Shown: in pieces, positions 8,500-16,738 of the stretch | Layout of the letters: every line of letters begins with the position of its first letter | Numbering within the stretch: the stretch's first letter is position 1 | Assembly: GCA_022484695.1 (NCBI GenBank) | Contig: JAKVKU010000016.1 | Location: 1-64,000, forward strand | Direction of reading: 5' to 3' | Origin: Lactobacillus sp. | GTDB lineage: Bacteria > Bacillota > Bacilli > Lactobacillales > Lactobacillaceae | Length of the DNA stretch: 64,000 bases | Translations under genes and position numbers: made by a program | The notes under the pieces: model-generated | What the model was told of the DNA's origin: nothing | The model's input: the letters and a program-made list of their open reading frames with translations, nothing else | Database searches by the model: none

Positions 8500-10634
8500 A
8501 CTTTGAGGAACCAAGTTATTTTAACAACCGGGAATTAAGCTGGTTAGATTTTGATGATCGGGTATTAGAAGAGGCCCGGGCCAAAGAAAATCCCCTGTTG
8601 GAACGGTTACGTTTTTTGGGGATTACCCAAAGCAACCTGGATGAATTCTTCAATATTCGGGTGGCTTCCTTGCATAAAATGATTTCCGTAGATTATAAAG
8701 GCACTGATGCTTCCGGGTTGACCCCGGCGCAACAGTTGAAACGAATTTCTGAAAAAACCCATGTGATGGTGGAAAAACAATATAATACCTTACTGCGTTC
8801 TTTAGCGCCGAAGTTAGAAGAGCAGGGGATTCATTTGCTGAAAATGGATCAATTATCGGAGAAACAAAAGGATTACTTAGATGATTACTTCCATCAAAAC
8901 TTATATCCAGTTTTGACCCCCATGGCCGTTGACGTGTCCCGGCCGTTTCCGTTTATTGCCAACAATACGTTAAATATCGCCCTGCGCATTAGCAAGCCAG
9001 GAGATAAAAAAGAACGTTCCTTTGCCACCGTCCAAGTCCCTGGGGTCTTCCCCCGGGTGATCAAATTGCCGGATGCTGAGAATAATTTTATTTTACAAGA
9101 AGAAGTGATCAAGCACTATATCGGCGAATTGTTCGTGGGCTTTGATATCAAAGAGACGGCTTGTTTCCGGGTCATTCGCGACATGGATATGGACGTGGCC
9201 GATGAAGATGCCTCTGATTTAATGAAGGAAATTGAAAGCGAATTGAAGAAACGGGAGCGGGGCAAAGCCATGCGCCTGGAAATTGAATTCGATATGAGCA
9301 AGCACCTGCGCAAGCGTTTGGTCAAGGAACTGAGCCTGGCCGAAGATGACATTTATCCGGTGAAGGGCCCCATTGATTTGACCTTTGTCAGCAAATTGGT
9401 CAAACAGGTCCAAGGCCACGAAGACCTATTGTACCCACCTTTTGAACCCTATTATCCTAAGGCCATTCGCCATAAGAATCTTTTTGACGAAATTGCCAAG
9501 CGGGATATTTTTGTGGACCATCCCTATGATTCCTTCCAACCCGTGGTAGATTTCATTCGCCAAGCCTCTGAAGATGAAGCGGTACTAGCCATCAAAATGA
9601 CTTTGTACCGGGTGTCTTCTAAGTCGCCCATCATTACCTATTTGAAACAAGCCGCCCAAAACGGCAAACAAGTCACGGTATTGGTGGAATTAAAGGCCCG
9701 CTTTGATGAAGAAAACAACGTCCACTGGGCTCAAGAGCTGGAAAAAGCCGGCTGTCATGTGATTTACGGTTTAGTGGGGTTAAAGACCCACTGTAAATTA
9801 ACTTTGATCGTCCGCCGGGAAGAAGACGGCATCCGCCGCTACATGCACATGGCCACGGGGAATTATAATGATGTCACCGCCCGCCTGTACACGGATATGG
9901 GCCTGTTTACCGCCAATCCAGAAATGGGCATCGACGCTTCTAACATCTTTAACATGTTGTCTGGCTTCTCCGAGCCCCCATTCTTCCATAAGCTGGTCAT
10001 CTCCCCAGAAGGCATTCGGGATTTCTTGATCGACCGGGTGGATGATGAAATTGCCAATGTGAAAGCTGGTAAAAAAGGCTTTATCCAAATGAAAATGAAT
10101 TCCCTGTCCGATACCAAGATGATCAAGAAGTTTTATGAAGCCAGCGCCGCTGGGGTCAAGATCAACCTGTTGATTCGGGGGATTTGTAATTTACGAGTAG
10201 GTATCCCAGGCATCAGTGAAAACATCACGGTGCATTCGATCGTGGGTCGCTTCTTGGAACACAGCCGGATTTATTATTTCTATGCTGCCGGTGAGGAGAA
10301 GATCTTCTTATCCAGTTCCGATTTAATGAACCGGAACCTAAGCCGTCGGGTGGAATTGTTATTCCCGATTTTACAAGACAATATTCGCAAACAAATCATT
10401 CATATTTATGGCTTGATGTGGGATGATAATGTGAAGACCCGGGTCTTGCAAGCAGATAACACTTGGGAACATGTGGATCGGCGGGGTCTAGACAGCCTAG
10501 ATGTGCAAGCCTATCTGCTGGACAATAGAGAAGAAATCGCCGATTATTTATTTGAACACGAAGCTACCACAGATACTACTGAACCTAAGCAAAATACCAG
10601 ACAGTTTATCCCGATCACCAAGCAGCCAGAATAG
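8496..10634 (+). CDS. ppk: Polyphosphate kinase 1
   Basis: It reversibly transfers the gamma phosphate of ATP to growing polyphosphate and sits at the membrane in other bacteria. The 712-residue length and domain order are normal: N-terminal domain beginning YFNNRELSWLDFDDRVLEEA, head domain, then two PLD-like catalytic domains. The autophosphorylated histidine lies in KTHCKLTLI and the second active-site histidine in GRFLEHSRIYYF. It overlaps ppx by four bases and is followed after 15 bases by a second ppx, so synthesis and breakdown are co-transcribed. Confidence 0.97.
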   Translation: MNFEEPSYFNNRELSWLDFDDRVLEEARAKENPLLERLRFLGITQSNLDEFFNIRVASLHKMISVDYKGTDASGLTPAQQLKRISEKTHVMVEKQYNTLLRSLAPKLEEQGIHLLKMDQLSEKQKDYLDDYFHQNLYPVLTPMAVDVSRPFPFIANNTLNIALRISKPGDKKERSFATVQVPGVFPRVIKLPDAENNFILQEEVIKHYIGELFVGFDIKETACFRVIRDMDMDVADEDASDLMKEIESELKKRERGKAMRLEIEFDMSKHLRKRLVKELSLAEDDIYPVKGPIDLTFVSKLVKQVQGHEDLLYPPFEPYYPKAIRHKNLFDEIAKRDIFVDHPYDSFQPVVDFIRQASEDEAVLAIKMTLYRVSSKSPIITYLKQAAQNGKQVTVLVELKARFDEENNVHWAQELEKAGCHVIYGLVGLKTHCKLTLIVRREEDGIRRYMHMATGNYNDVTARLYTDMGLFTANPEMGIDASNIFNMLSGFSEPPFFHKLVISPEGIRDFLIDRVDDEIANVKAGKKGFIQMKMNSLSDTKMIKKFYEASAAGVKINLLIRGICNLRVGIPGISENITVHSIVGRFLEHSRIYYFYAAGEEKIFLSSSDLMNRNLSRRVELLFPILQDNIRKQIIHIYGLMWDDNVKTRVLQADNTWEHVDRRGLDSLDVQAYLLDNREEIADYLFEHEATTDTTEPKQNTRQFIPITKQPE

Positions 10635-10649
10635 AGGAGTTTTTCGCAG

Positions 10650-11588
10650 ATGGAACATTTCGGTGTAATAGATTTAGGTTCAAACTCGGTGCGCTTAACG
10701 GTCACCAGAATTGACGACGATGGGGCCACAGAAACCGTCCTGGCTGAAAAAGAAGCGGTGCGGCTTTCTGAAAATATGGGTCCAGAGAAGACTTTGAAAC
10801 AACCAGCCATTGACCGCACGTTAACGGCCCTGGAGAGTTTTCGCCAGTCTTATAAGAACTTAGAGAACTTAAAGATCCGGGCGGTGGCCACAGCGGCCAC
10901 CCGCATGGCGGTGAATCAAAAGGAATTTTTGAAGCTGGTTAAAAAAGAAGCCGGCATCAGCTTGGAAGTGATTCCCGGTAGTGCCGAGGCCCACTATGAT
11001 TATTTAGGGGTCATCAATTCCTTGCCGGTGGTCAATTGTGTCATTATGGATACGGGGGGCGCCAGCACGGAGTTGATTCTAGTGCAAAACCGCCGGGCTG
11101 TGAATATGATGAGTATTCCCCTGGGATCGGTAAATTTGACCGAGGCTTATTTGGAGCCGGACGTGATTTCTGCCAGTGGCTTATTTAGATTATTTACGGC
11201 CATGGAAAATGTGTACAACGATCTTTGGTGGTTAGACCGGGGCAAGAATATGCCCATCGTGGCTTTAGGGGGCTCTAATCGCACCCTGGCCAAGATTCAA
11301 CGGCGCCGGGATCACTTTAAGCAATTTTGGGATATCCATGGCTTCCGCATGACGGCTAGACAGGCCAATGAAATTTTTGATGAGATTTTATCCACCAATT
11401 TGGCCGACCGCAAGAACATCCCCGGCCTATCTAAAGAACGTTCCGACATCATTGCCGGGGGCTTATCCCCACTGGTCTTATTGACCCGGCATTTGGATTC
11501 AGACCGCCTGATTTTCTCCCGCCAAGGTTTGCGGGATGGGATTTTGTATGAGCATTTGAATGATTTGGAAAATGATGGTGTGATTTAA
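10650..11588 (+). CDS. ppx2: Second Ppx/GppA phosphatase
   Basis: This 312-residue single-domain exopolyphosphatase or guanosine pentaphosphatase has a canonical first phosphate motif (IDLGSNSVRL, residues 6-15) and a second (MDTGGASTELIL, about 131-142). It lacks the C-terminal HD-like domain of the first copy, so it is the short type. An AGAGGAG site precedes the ATG. It completes the ppx-ppk-ppx operon. Polyphosphate or pppGpp could be the substrate; sequence alone does not decide. Confidence 0.92.
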   Translation: MEHFGVIDLGSNSVRLTVTRIDDDGATETVLAEKEAVRLSENMGPEKTLKQPAIDRTLTALESFRQSYKNLENLKIRAVATAATRMAVNQKEFLKLVKKEAGISLEVIPGSAEAHYDYLGVINSLPVVNCVIMDTGGASTELILVQNRRAVNMMSIPLGSVNLTEAYLEPDVISASGLFRLFTAMENVYNDLWWLDRGKNMPIVALGGSNRTLAKIQRRRDHFKQFWDIHGFRMTARQANEIFDEILSTNLADRKNIPGLSKERSDIIAGGLSPLVLLTRHLDSDRLIFSRQGLRDGILYEHLNDLENDGVI

Positions 11589-11620
11589 ACACTAGCTATT
11601 ATGTGTAAAGAGGGACTGAC

Positions 11621-12319
11621 ATGACCGTAGAATTTGCAGATCAGTACCAATTTACCCCTGAAGAGAACAAACGCTTTGCCAGATCAAATTTCACGAAACT
11701 CGTCCACACGAGTGCCCGGTTTGAAGGCGTGACGACAACCTTGCCCCAGACCCAAACCATTATGGATGGCATGAGTGTGGCCGGGGTGCCAGTTGCAGAT
11801 GTATTGACAATCGTGAATTTGAAAAGAGGCTGGCAGTTGATTACCAGTCAAACGCAGTCTTTAAGTCTTGATTTGGAGAAAAAAATCAATGCCGTCGTGG
11901 CGGCGGAAGATTCTCTAGACCCAGGCCAGTTAAGGACTGGGTCTGGGGGGGTTGATTTGGGTGCTGGCGACTATTTTGAACCGCCCGCAGTGAGCGAAAA
12001 AGACGAGGCCATATTTTTACAAAACCTGCTAGCAGATGCGCAAAAAACCACCACGGATAAGGCGTTAACTGTGTTATATCACAATATGCGCCAACAGATT
12101 TTTTGGGATGGTAATAAGCGAACGGCCACGTTGGCTGCGAATAAAGTTATGATCGATGGTGGCGCTGGTTTGATCAATGTGCCTTTAACCAAATGGGCAG
12201 AATGGAACGAGCTGATCCGTGATTTTTATCAAACTGGTGATATGACCACGATTAAGCAGTGGACCTATGTCCAAGGCATTCAAGGCATTAGCGTGCGCGC
12301 TAAAGCTGACCATAAGTAA
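11621..12319 (+). CDS. Fic-domain protein with a degenerate active site
   Basis: Fic proteins usually AMPylate hydroxyl side chains of target proteins using the motif HPFxDGNGR. Here the core reads Q-I-F-W-D-G-N-K-R (residues 159-167): the general-base histidine is Gln159 (codon CAG at 12095-12097) while the anion-binding loop DGNKR is kept. An N-terminal S-A-R-F-E-G (31-36) matches the class II inhibitory (S/T)xxxE(G/N) motif, and LDPGQLRTG near 99-107 fits the target-binding flap. No toxin or antitoxin partner is adjacent. It lies 32 bases after ppx2. It is probably catalytically altered or inactive; which one is unknown. Confidence 0.85.
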   Translation: MTVEFADQYQFTPEENKRFARSNFTKLVHTSARFEGVTTTLPQTQTIMDGMSVAGVPVADVLTIVNLKRGWQLITSQTQSLSLDLEKKINAVVAAEDSLDPGQLRTGSGGVDLGAGDYFEPPAVSEKDEAIFLQNLLADAQKTTTDKALTVLYHNMRQQIFWDGNKRTATLAANKVMIDGGAGLINVPLTKWAEWNELIRDFYQTGDMTTIKQWTYVQGIQGISVRAKADHK

Positions 12320-12329
12320 TTTAAGTTGG

Positions 12330-12367
12330 GGCTGAATTGAGTTTTTTAAACTTGATTCGGCCTTTTT
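12330..12367 (+). terminator. Terminator after the Fic gene
   Basis: A 15-bp stem containing three G-U pairs (12330-12344 against 12348-12362) is followed by TTTTT. Confidence 0.8.
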
Positions 12368-12499
12368 ATGACGGCCGTTATTTAACATCATTAGTCTGAA
12401 AGTGTTGCGGTATAAGGGTTTATGGAGGATAGCCAATATTTTGGGCGGGGTTTTGCTACAATTAAAACAGCAACAAAATATGGCTTAAGAGGTGTCTTT

Positions 12500-12862
12500 G
12501 TGAAATTCAATAAAAAAATTATGCATCGTTTGGTAATTGCCGCCGCCCTGCTTTTGAGTACCGTCACCATTAGTGTGCCCCTGGCCACCACAACCGCGGC
12601 TACCAGTGTGGTCCAAGCCGCCGCGAGGCCCGATCAAGAACCAGTCAAGGTTTATCCTTTGTCCGGCCGGTTGCTGACCGCAAAAAGTGTCACGCTATTT
12701 GACTTAGCCGGCAATATCACGGGTGTTGCTAAAGCCGACACGGCCTATCCGGTTTACGCCGTGGCTTATGTTAATGGTTTACAATTATTGAAACTAGGCA
12801 CCGATAGCCAATGGATCTTGGCCCGGGAGGGGACATATTTTCCAGGTGAATTGGCTTCTTAA
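12500..12862 (+). CDS. Small secreted protein of unknown function (120 aa)
   Basis: The start is a GTG at 12500 with AGAGGTG upstream; in-frame starts further 5' lack a site. The product begins MKFNKKIMHR and has a typical Sec signal peptide (basic n-region, hydrophobic run to about residue 34, likely signal peptidase I cleavage after VVQAAA, about residue 41). The mature part of about 80 residues looks all-beta and contains VYPLSGRLLTAKSVTLFD and WILAREGTYF. The small beta-rich module resembles cell-wall-associated SH3/SLAP-like repeats of lactobacilli, but I cannot assign a family. A strong terminator follows. Confidence 0.75.
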   Translation: MKFNKKIMHRLVIAAALLLSTVTISVPLATTTAATSVVQAAARPDQEPVKVYPLSGRLLTAKSVTLFDLAGNITGVAKADTAYPVYAVAYVNGLQLLKLGTDSQWILAREGTYFPGELAS

Positions 12863-12872
12863 AGCAAATAAG

Positions 12873-12902
12873 TCCCTGCCCAGGATGGGCGGGGATTTTT
12901 TT
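12873..12902 (+). terminator. Terminator
   Basis: TCCCTGCCC (12873-12881) pairs with GGGCGGGGA (12887-12895), one G-U pair, followed by seven T. Confidence 0.9.
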
Positions 12903-12979
12903 GCTGGGGCGTGTTATAATAAACATATGTTCCGATACTATAAACTAACACGCCAATCATTTAGAGAAGGTGTTTTGCT

Positions 12980-14305
12980 TTGAAACAAGAATCGTTATTT
13001 GCCGCTAACAATGCCCATAATGAACCCTTAGCCAGCCGGGTGCGGCCCAAGACGCTAGCCCAGTTTGTGGGGCAAAGTCAGCTGTTAGGTCCCCACAAGG
13101 TGTTGCGGGAAATTATTGAAAGTGATCAATTACCCTCCATGATTTTTTGGGGCCCACCGGGTGTGGGGAAGACCACCTTGGCAGAGATCATTGCCCGCCA
13201 GACCCAGGCTGACTTTAAAACTTTCAGCGCCGTGACCAGCGGCATCAAAGACATTCGCGACCTTATGAAAAATGCCGCGGCCAGTCGGGCAATGGGTGGG
13301 AAGACCATTGTCTTTGTGGATGAAATCCATCGTTTTAACAAGGCCCAACAAGATGCGTTCTTGCCCTTTGTGGAGCAGGGCAGCATTACCTTAATTGGGG
13401 CCACCACCGAAAATCCCTCATTTGAAATCAACTCAGCGCTTTTATCCCGGCTGAAGGTTTTCGTCCTGCAGCCCTTGACTGCAAACGATATTGAACAGTT
13501 GTTAAAACAAGCCTTGGCCAATCCTCAAGGTTTCCCTAAATTAACGGTGAAATTGGCCCCTGAAGCCCTTCAAGCGATGGGTGAATTTGCCAACGGAGAT
13601 GCCCGGGTAGCTTTGAATACGTTGGAAATGGCGGTGAACAACGGCCAACGTCAGGGTCAAACCGTCACGGTGACCCAGGCGAGTTTGGAACAATTGATGA
13701 ATACCCGTTCCTTTCTTTACGATAAACATGGGGAAGAGCACTACAATATTATTTCAGCGCTGCATAAATCCATGCGCAATAGTGATGCCGATGCGGCTAT
13801 TTACTGGCTGACCCGCATGCTCAGCGGCGGTGAAGACCCCTTATACATTGCCCGGCGCTTGGTGCGTTTTGCCAGTGAAGATATTGGCTTGGCGGATACC
13901 AATGCCTTGAACGTGGCCATTAACGTCTTTCAAGCCTGTCAATTTTTGGGGATGCCGGAATGTAACGTGCACCTCACGGAGGCCGTGACTTATTTGGCCC
14001 TGGCCCCTAAGTCCAATGCCATTTATAAAGCCACGACCCGTGCTGAAGCAGATGTAAAACACACCATCAATGAACCCGTACCCCTGCAATTACGCAATGC
14101 CCCCACCAAGTTGATGGCTGACCTAGGTTACGGGGATAATTACCAATATGCCCATGATACCCAAGACAAATTGACCAACATGCAGACGTTGCCCGATGCC
14201 TTAGTGGGCCATGTGTATTATGAACCCACCGAACAAGGTCATGAAGACCGGTTCAAGAAACGCCTAGCCCAGATCAAAGCTTGGCAGGCCAACCATAAAG
14301 CTTAA
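12980..14305 (+). CDS. rarA: Replication-associated recombination protein A (MgsA/RarA AAA+ ATPase)
   Basis: This cytosolic AAA+ ATPase of the clamp-loader clade acts at stalled replication forks. It has Walker A GPPGVGKTTLAEI near residue 57, Walker B FVDEIHRFNKAQQD near 113, sensor region ATTENPSFEI, and the C-terminal MgsA tetramerisation domain (EHYNIISALHKSMRNSDADA onward). Length is 441 residues, as expected. The start is TTG at 12980 after GAGAAGGTG. A TATAAT at 12915-12920 is the likely -10. Confidence 0.96.
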   Translation: MKQESLFAANNAHNEPLASRVRPKTLAQFVGQSQLLGPHKVLREIIESDQLPSMIFWGPPGVGKTTLAEIIARQTQADFKTFSAVTSGIKDIRDLMKNAAASRAMGGKTIVFVDEIHRFNKAQQDAFLPFVEQGSITLIGATTENPSFEINSALLSRLKVFVLQPLTANDIEQLLKQALANPQGFPKLTVKLAPEALQAMGEFANGDARVALNTLEMAVNNGQRQGQTVTVTQASLEQLMNTRSFLYDKHGEEHYNIISALHKSMRNSDADAAIYWLTRMLSGGEDPLYIARRLVRFASEDIGLADTNALNVAINVFQACQFLGMPECNVHLTEAVTYLALAPKSNAIYKATTRAEADVKHTINEPVPLQLRNAPTKLMADLGYGDNYQYAHDTQDKLTNMQTLPDALVGHVYYEPTEQGHEDRFKKRLAQIKAWQANHKA

Positions 14306-14342
14306 AAAGACCAACCGCAGAATTTCTGGCGGTTGTTTTTTT
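14304..14342 (+). terminator. rarA terminator, first copy of a duplicated terminator
   Basis: CAACCGC-AGA pairs with TCTGGCGGTTG with a bulge, followed by seven T. Positions 14304-14335 are nearly identical to 16015-16046 (one base inserted), about 1.7 kb away on the other side of the next gene. Confidence 0.85.
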
Positions 14343-14474
14343 AGACTAAGGCGAATTGAATAGACGTAATCAGTAGAATTTCGATAATAATAGGTGCGTG
14401 TTGGTATAGCAGTGGCAATTTTGGAAAATACCCGTTAGACTTAGGTTAACGCATCATATAAGGGGGTTGTTTGA

Positions 14475-15998
14475 ATGACTGCAGAAAATGACTATCAGGA
14501 ATTATATCAACAGGAATTTGACAAGTATTGGTGGCCCTTTAAAATTAGCATGGCTTACGAGGAATTAGCCCATCAATTCCCAACACTAACGGATGCCTTT
14601 CAAATCGATGTAGAATTAATCATTCGAGTTATTACACAAGATCGGCCAGTCCCTGTCACACAGTGGCGCTTTGAAGATGTTGAAAGTGGTATTCATCAGA
14701 TTATCAGATTGCATCAGGAAAATAAGGCATCAGGTCTAATGGCATATTTGCCAGAATTCTTGATGGTATCGCGAAGCTGGTTTGAATGGCTAGTGGAGAT
14801 TGAGGCTAGTCCAATCAGTATTGTTAGCATCAGTAAAATTTTTCAGCCGTTATTTGTGAAATACCAAAGAATATTGACTGCTGATAAAAGTGAAACTGAG
14901 CTAACATCAGTAGCTTTAGTGGAGAATGAACCTAGCTATGATTACCAGGCGGAAGCCCGTCAGCGCGCCCAGACAACTTTTAATGCAGAGCTAAAGCAGT
15001 GGGTTACAGAATTTAAAGCTGCCCCCACTTGGCGCGCTTCCAACAAACAGCATTCAGTTGAATTTATTCAAACGTTTATCATCACATTGGCGAATAATAT
15101 TTACGCGACATATCATAAAACACCTCGGACTTGGACAAAGACGGCTATACAAGGCGTTTTGAAGACTGATTTTGTGACAACGATGCCCTACCAAGCCGAT
15201 GAAGTACCTATGTTGGCACAATTGTTACAAGACTTTTTAAGTTTTGAAGGGGCGGCTGGTTATTTACGTCAAGATTTAGTAGTTCGTTTAAAACGGGCTG
15301 TGACCGAAATTATGCCTGAGGTTAAACAATTGTATGCCCAACCTGGTAATTTTGAAGCCGATAAACGATTGGTTATTGATATGATGGCCGCTGGGGTTGA
15401 TTTGAGTGATAAGGCGGCCATCAGTAGGTTTGTAGCCGATCAGAGGCTATCACAACAAGCGGCTCGGGCTGCTGCTGGGTTCCCTGGAGAATATAAGATG
15501 CTCTATCACCCCAAAGCAAAATATCAAACCCTAAAGCATGTTGCCAGCACCAAGACGGGAAAATATAGCAAAGCAACCGCAACGCGTGTGCACAACGAAT
15601 TGGTACGTTTAGCTTGGCGGTTATGGAGTGAACGTCCGGACTGGTATCATGATTTTGAACAACCAGAAATAATGGATATTATTATAGACTTTGGAGATTT
15701 ACTATACGCGCAACATTTATTGACCATCAAAGGCTGGCAACCGGAAGTTTTTAGAGTGGAAGTACCTAGATTTTTAGCTGGTAAAGGATTGGTTGAAAAA
15801 TCATTATTTCAGATAGTTTGGGGCGCCTTAATAGAATCTATGTATGAAAAGGGTAAAATTGATCTGACATTATATGCGACACTGATTACTACCATCGGAG
15901 GTAGTCTAAGCGACCAACCGCCGTTAACTGGTGGTAAAAAAATCGGCTTAAAACACTGGCAACGGCAGAAAAAGTCTAAAAAACGTAAACGGCGTTAA
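14475..15998 (+). CDS. Orphan hypothetical protein (507 aa)
   Basis: I do not recognise this protein. It is a soluble, mainly helical 507-residue product rich in Gln, Trp and Tyr, without signal peptide, membrane segment or recognisable catalytic motif, ending in a very basic tail (KKSKKRKRR) that suggests nucleic-acid or ribosome contact. The ATG follows AAGGGGGT. By eye its codons are more AT-rich (more TTA, ATT, GAT, CAT) and less GGCC-rich than its neighbours. It sits between two near-identical copies of the rarA terminator, which suggests insertion or duplication. No partner gene is adjacent. Confidence 0.8.
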   Translation: MTAENDYQELYQQEFDKYWWPFKISMAYEELAHQFPTLTDAFQIDVELIIRVITQDRPVPVTQWRFEDVESGIHQIIRLHQENKASGLMAYLPEFLMVSRSWFEWLVEIEASPISIVSISKIFQPLFVKYQRILTADKSETELTSVALVENEPSYDYQAEARQRAQTTFNAELKQWVTEFKAAPTWRASNKQHSVEFIQTFIITLANNIYATYHKTPRTWTKTAIQGVLKTDFVTTMPYQADEVPMLAQLLQDFLSFEGAAGYLRQDLVVRLKRAVTEIMPEVKQLYAQPGNFEADKRLVIDMMAAGVDLSDKAAISRFVADQRLSQQAARAAAGFPGEYKMLYHPKAKYQTLKHVASTKTGKYSKATATRVHNELVRLAWRLWSERPDWYHDFEQPEIMDIIIDFGDLLYAQHLLTIKGWQPEVFRVEVPRFLAGKGLVEKSLFQIVWGALIESMYEKGKIDLTLYATLITTIGGSLSDQPPLTGGKKIGLKHWQRQKKSKKRKRR

Positions 15999-16016
15999 TT
16001 GTAGATAAGTTACCAA

Positions 16017-16053
16017 AAAAGACCAACCGCGAATTTCTGGCGGTTGGTCTTTT
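16017..16053. terminator. Bidirectional terminator, second copy of the duplicated terminator
   Basis: A perfect 14-bp stem (16017-16030 against 16040-16053) has A-rich and T-rich flanks, so it can serve both the 507-codon gene and the convergent yjdF. Confidence 0.9.
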
Positions 16054-16057
16054 GGCA

Positions 16058-16477
16058 TTAGTGGCCCTGATGTTTGGCCCGGTGTTTAGCTTGTTTTTTC
16101 AAGCGAACAGCCGCTTCATGGGCTTGTTTGTTAGCCCTTTGGCGTTGCTTTTTTAACACCAAGTTACGCTGATGTTCTAGCTTCAACACTGCTGTGGCTT
16201 GCTGACGTTTGTTTTTGGCCACAGTTTTGCGGGCTTGACGGCTGCGTCTTTTGGGATTTTGCGCGTCAGCCTGGTTTAACGCACTGCCGTTGCTGGGCTT
16301 GGTCCAATGAAGCTGGGCCCAGCGCTGGTTAACCAGGCGCAATAAATCATTGACACTTGGTGCTTGGGTGCCAAAGGTGACTTTGGCCACCTGATACGTT
16401 GACCCAATGGTTTGTTCCAGAATGCCTTGATAAAATTGTTGATCAAAATAAACTGTTAGTTTGCCGGAAATCGTCAC
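16058..16477 (-). CDS. yjdF: YjdF family protein (DUF2992)
   Basis: The N-terminal half (KLTVYFDQQFYQGILE, residues 6-21, and the V-F/T-F-G-x-x-x-P segment near 33-40) matches YjdF/DUF2992. The C-terminal half is strongly basic (repeated KK, RQ, KH), as in the family. The function is unknown; the B. subtilis member is controlled by a riboswitch for azaaromatic compounds. The start is GTG at 16477 with GGAGGGG six bases upstream. The stop converges on the shared terminator. The 139-residue length is normal. A 230-base structured leader precedes it. Confidence 0.88.
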   Translation of the reverse strand: MTISGKLTVYFDQQFYQGILEQTIGSTYQVAKVTFGTQAPSVNDLLRLVNQRWAQLHWTKPSNGSALNQADAQNPKRRSRQARKTVAKNKRQQATAVLKLEHQRNLVLKKQRQRANKQAHEAAVRLKKQAKHRAKHQGH

Positions 16478-16483
16478 AACTAA

Positions 16484-16715
16484 CCCCTCCTTAATTTCAT
16501 ATCACCGAAATAAGGACAACCAAGGAAGGCAGATTACTGACGGCCATTGCCGCGTCTGGACTACCAACCAGACCGTGTTTTTAACTCCGCGATTACATCT
16601 TCCAACGCTTCTGGGGCGTTGTCAAGGCAATTATTGATATTTATCAGATACAAGTGAGGTTCGGCGATGGCCTTGACTTGACAGACGAAGCCTGCAATTA
16701 CTAGACTAAGATAAC
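16484..16715 (-). ncRNA. Structured 5' leader of yjdF, candidate yjdF-type riboswitch
   Basis: The region between yjdF and the divergent channel gene holds a series of perfect helices: 16621-16628 with 16670-16677 (8 bp), 16603-16608 with 16616-16621 (6 bp), 16554-16559 with 16568-16573 (6 bp) and 16541-16544 with 16549-16552. A last pairing, TAAGGA (16511-16516) with TCCTTA (16488-16493), would cover the Shine-Dalgarno sequence. The yjdF family is known to be preceded by the azaaromatic-binding yjdF RNA. The identity is inferred from gene context and folding, not from a motif search. No conserved ligand-pocket residues were verified. Confidence 0.6.
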
Positions 16716-16738
16716 TTATCTATTGGGGAGAGATATTG

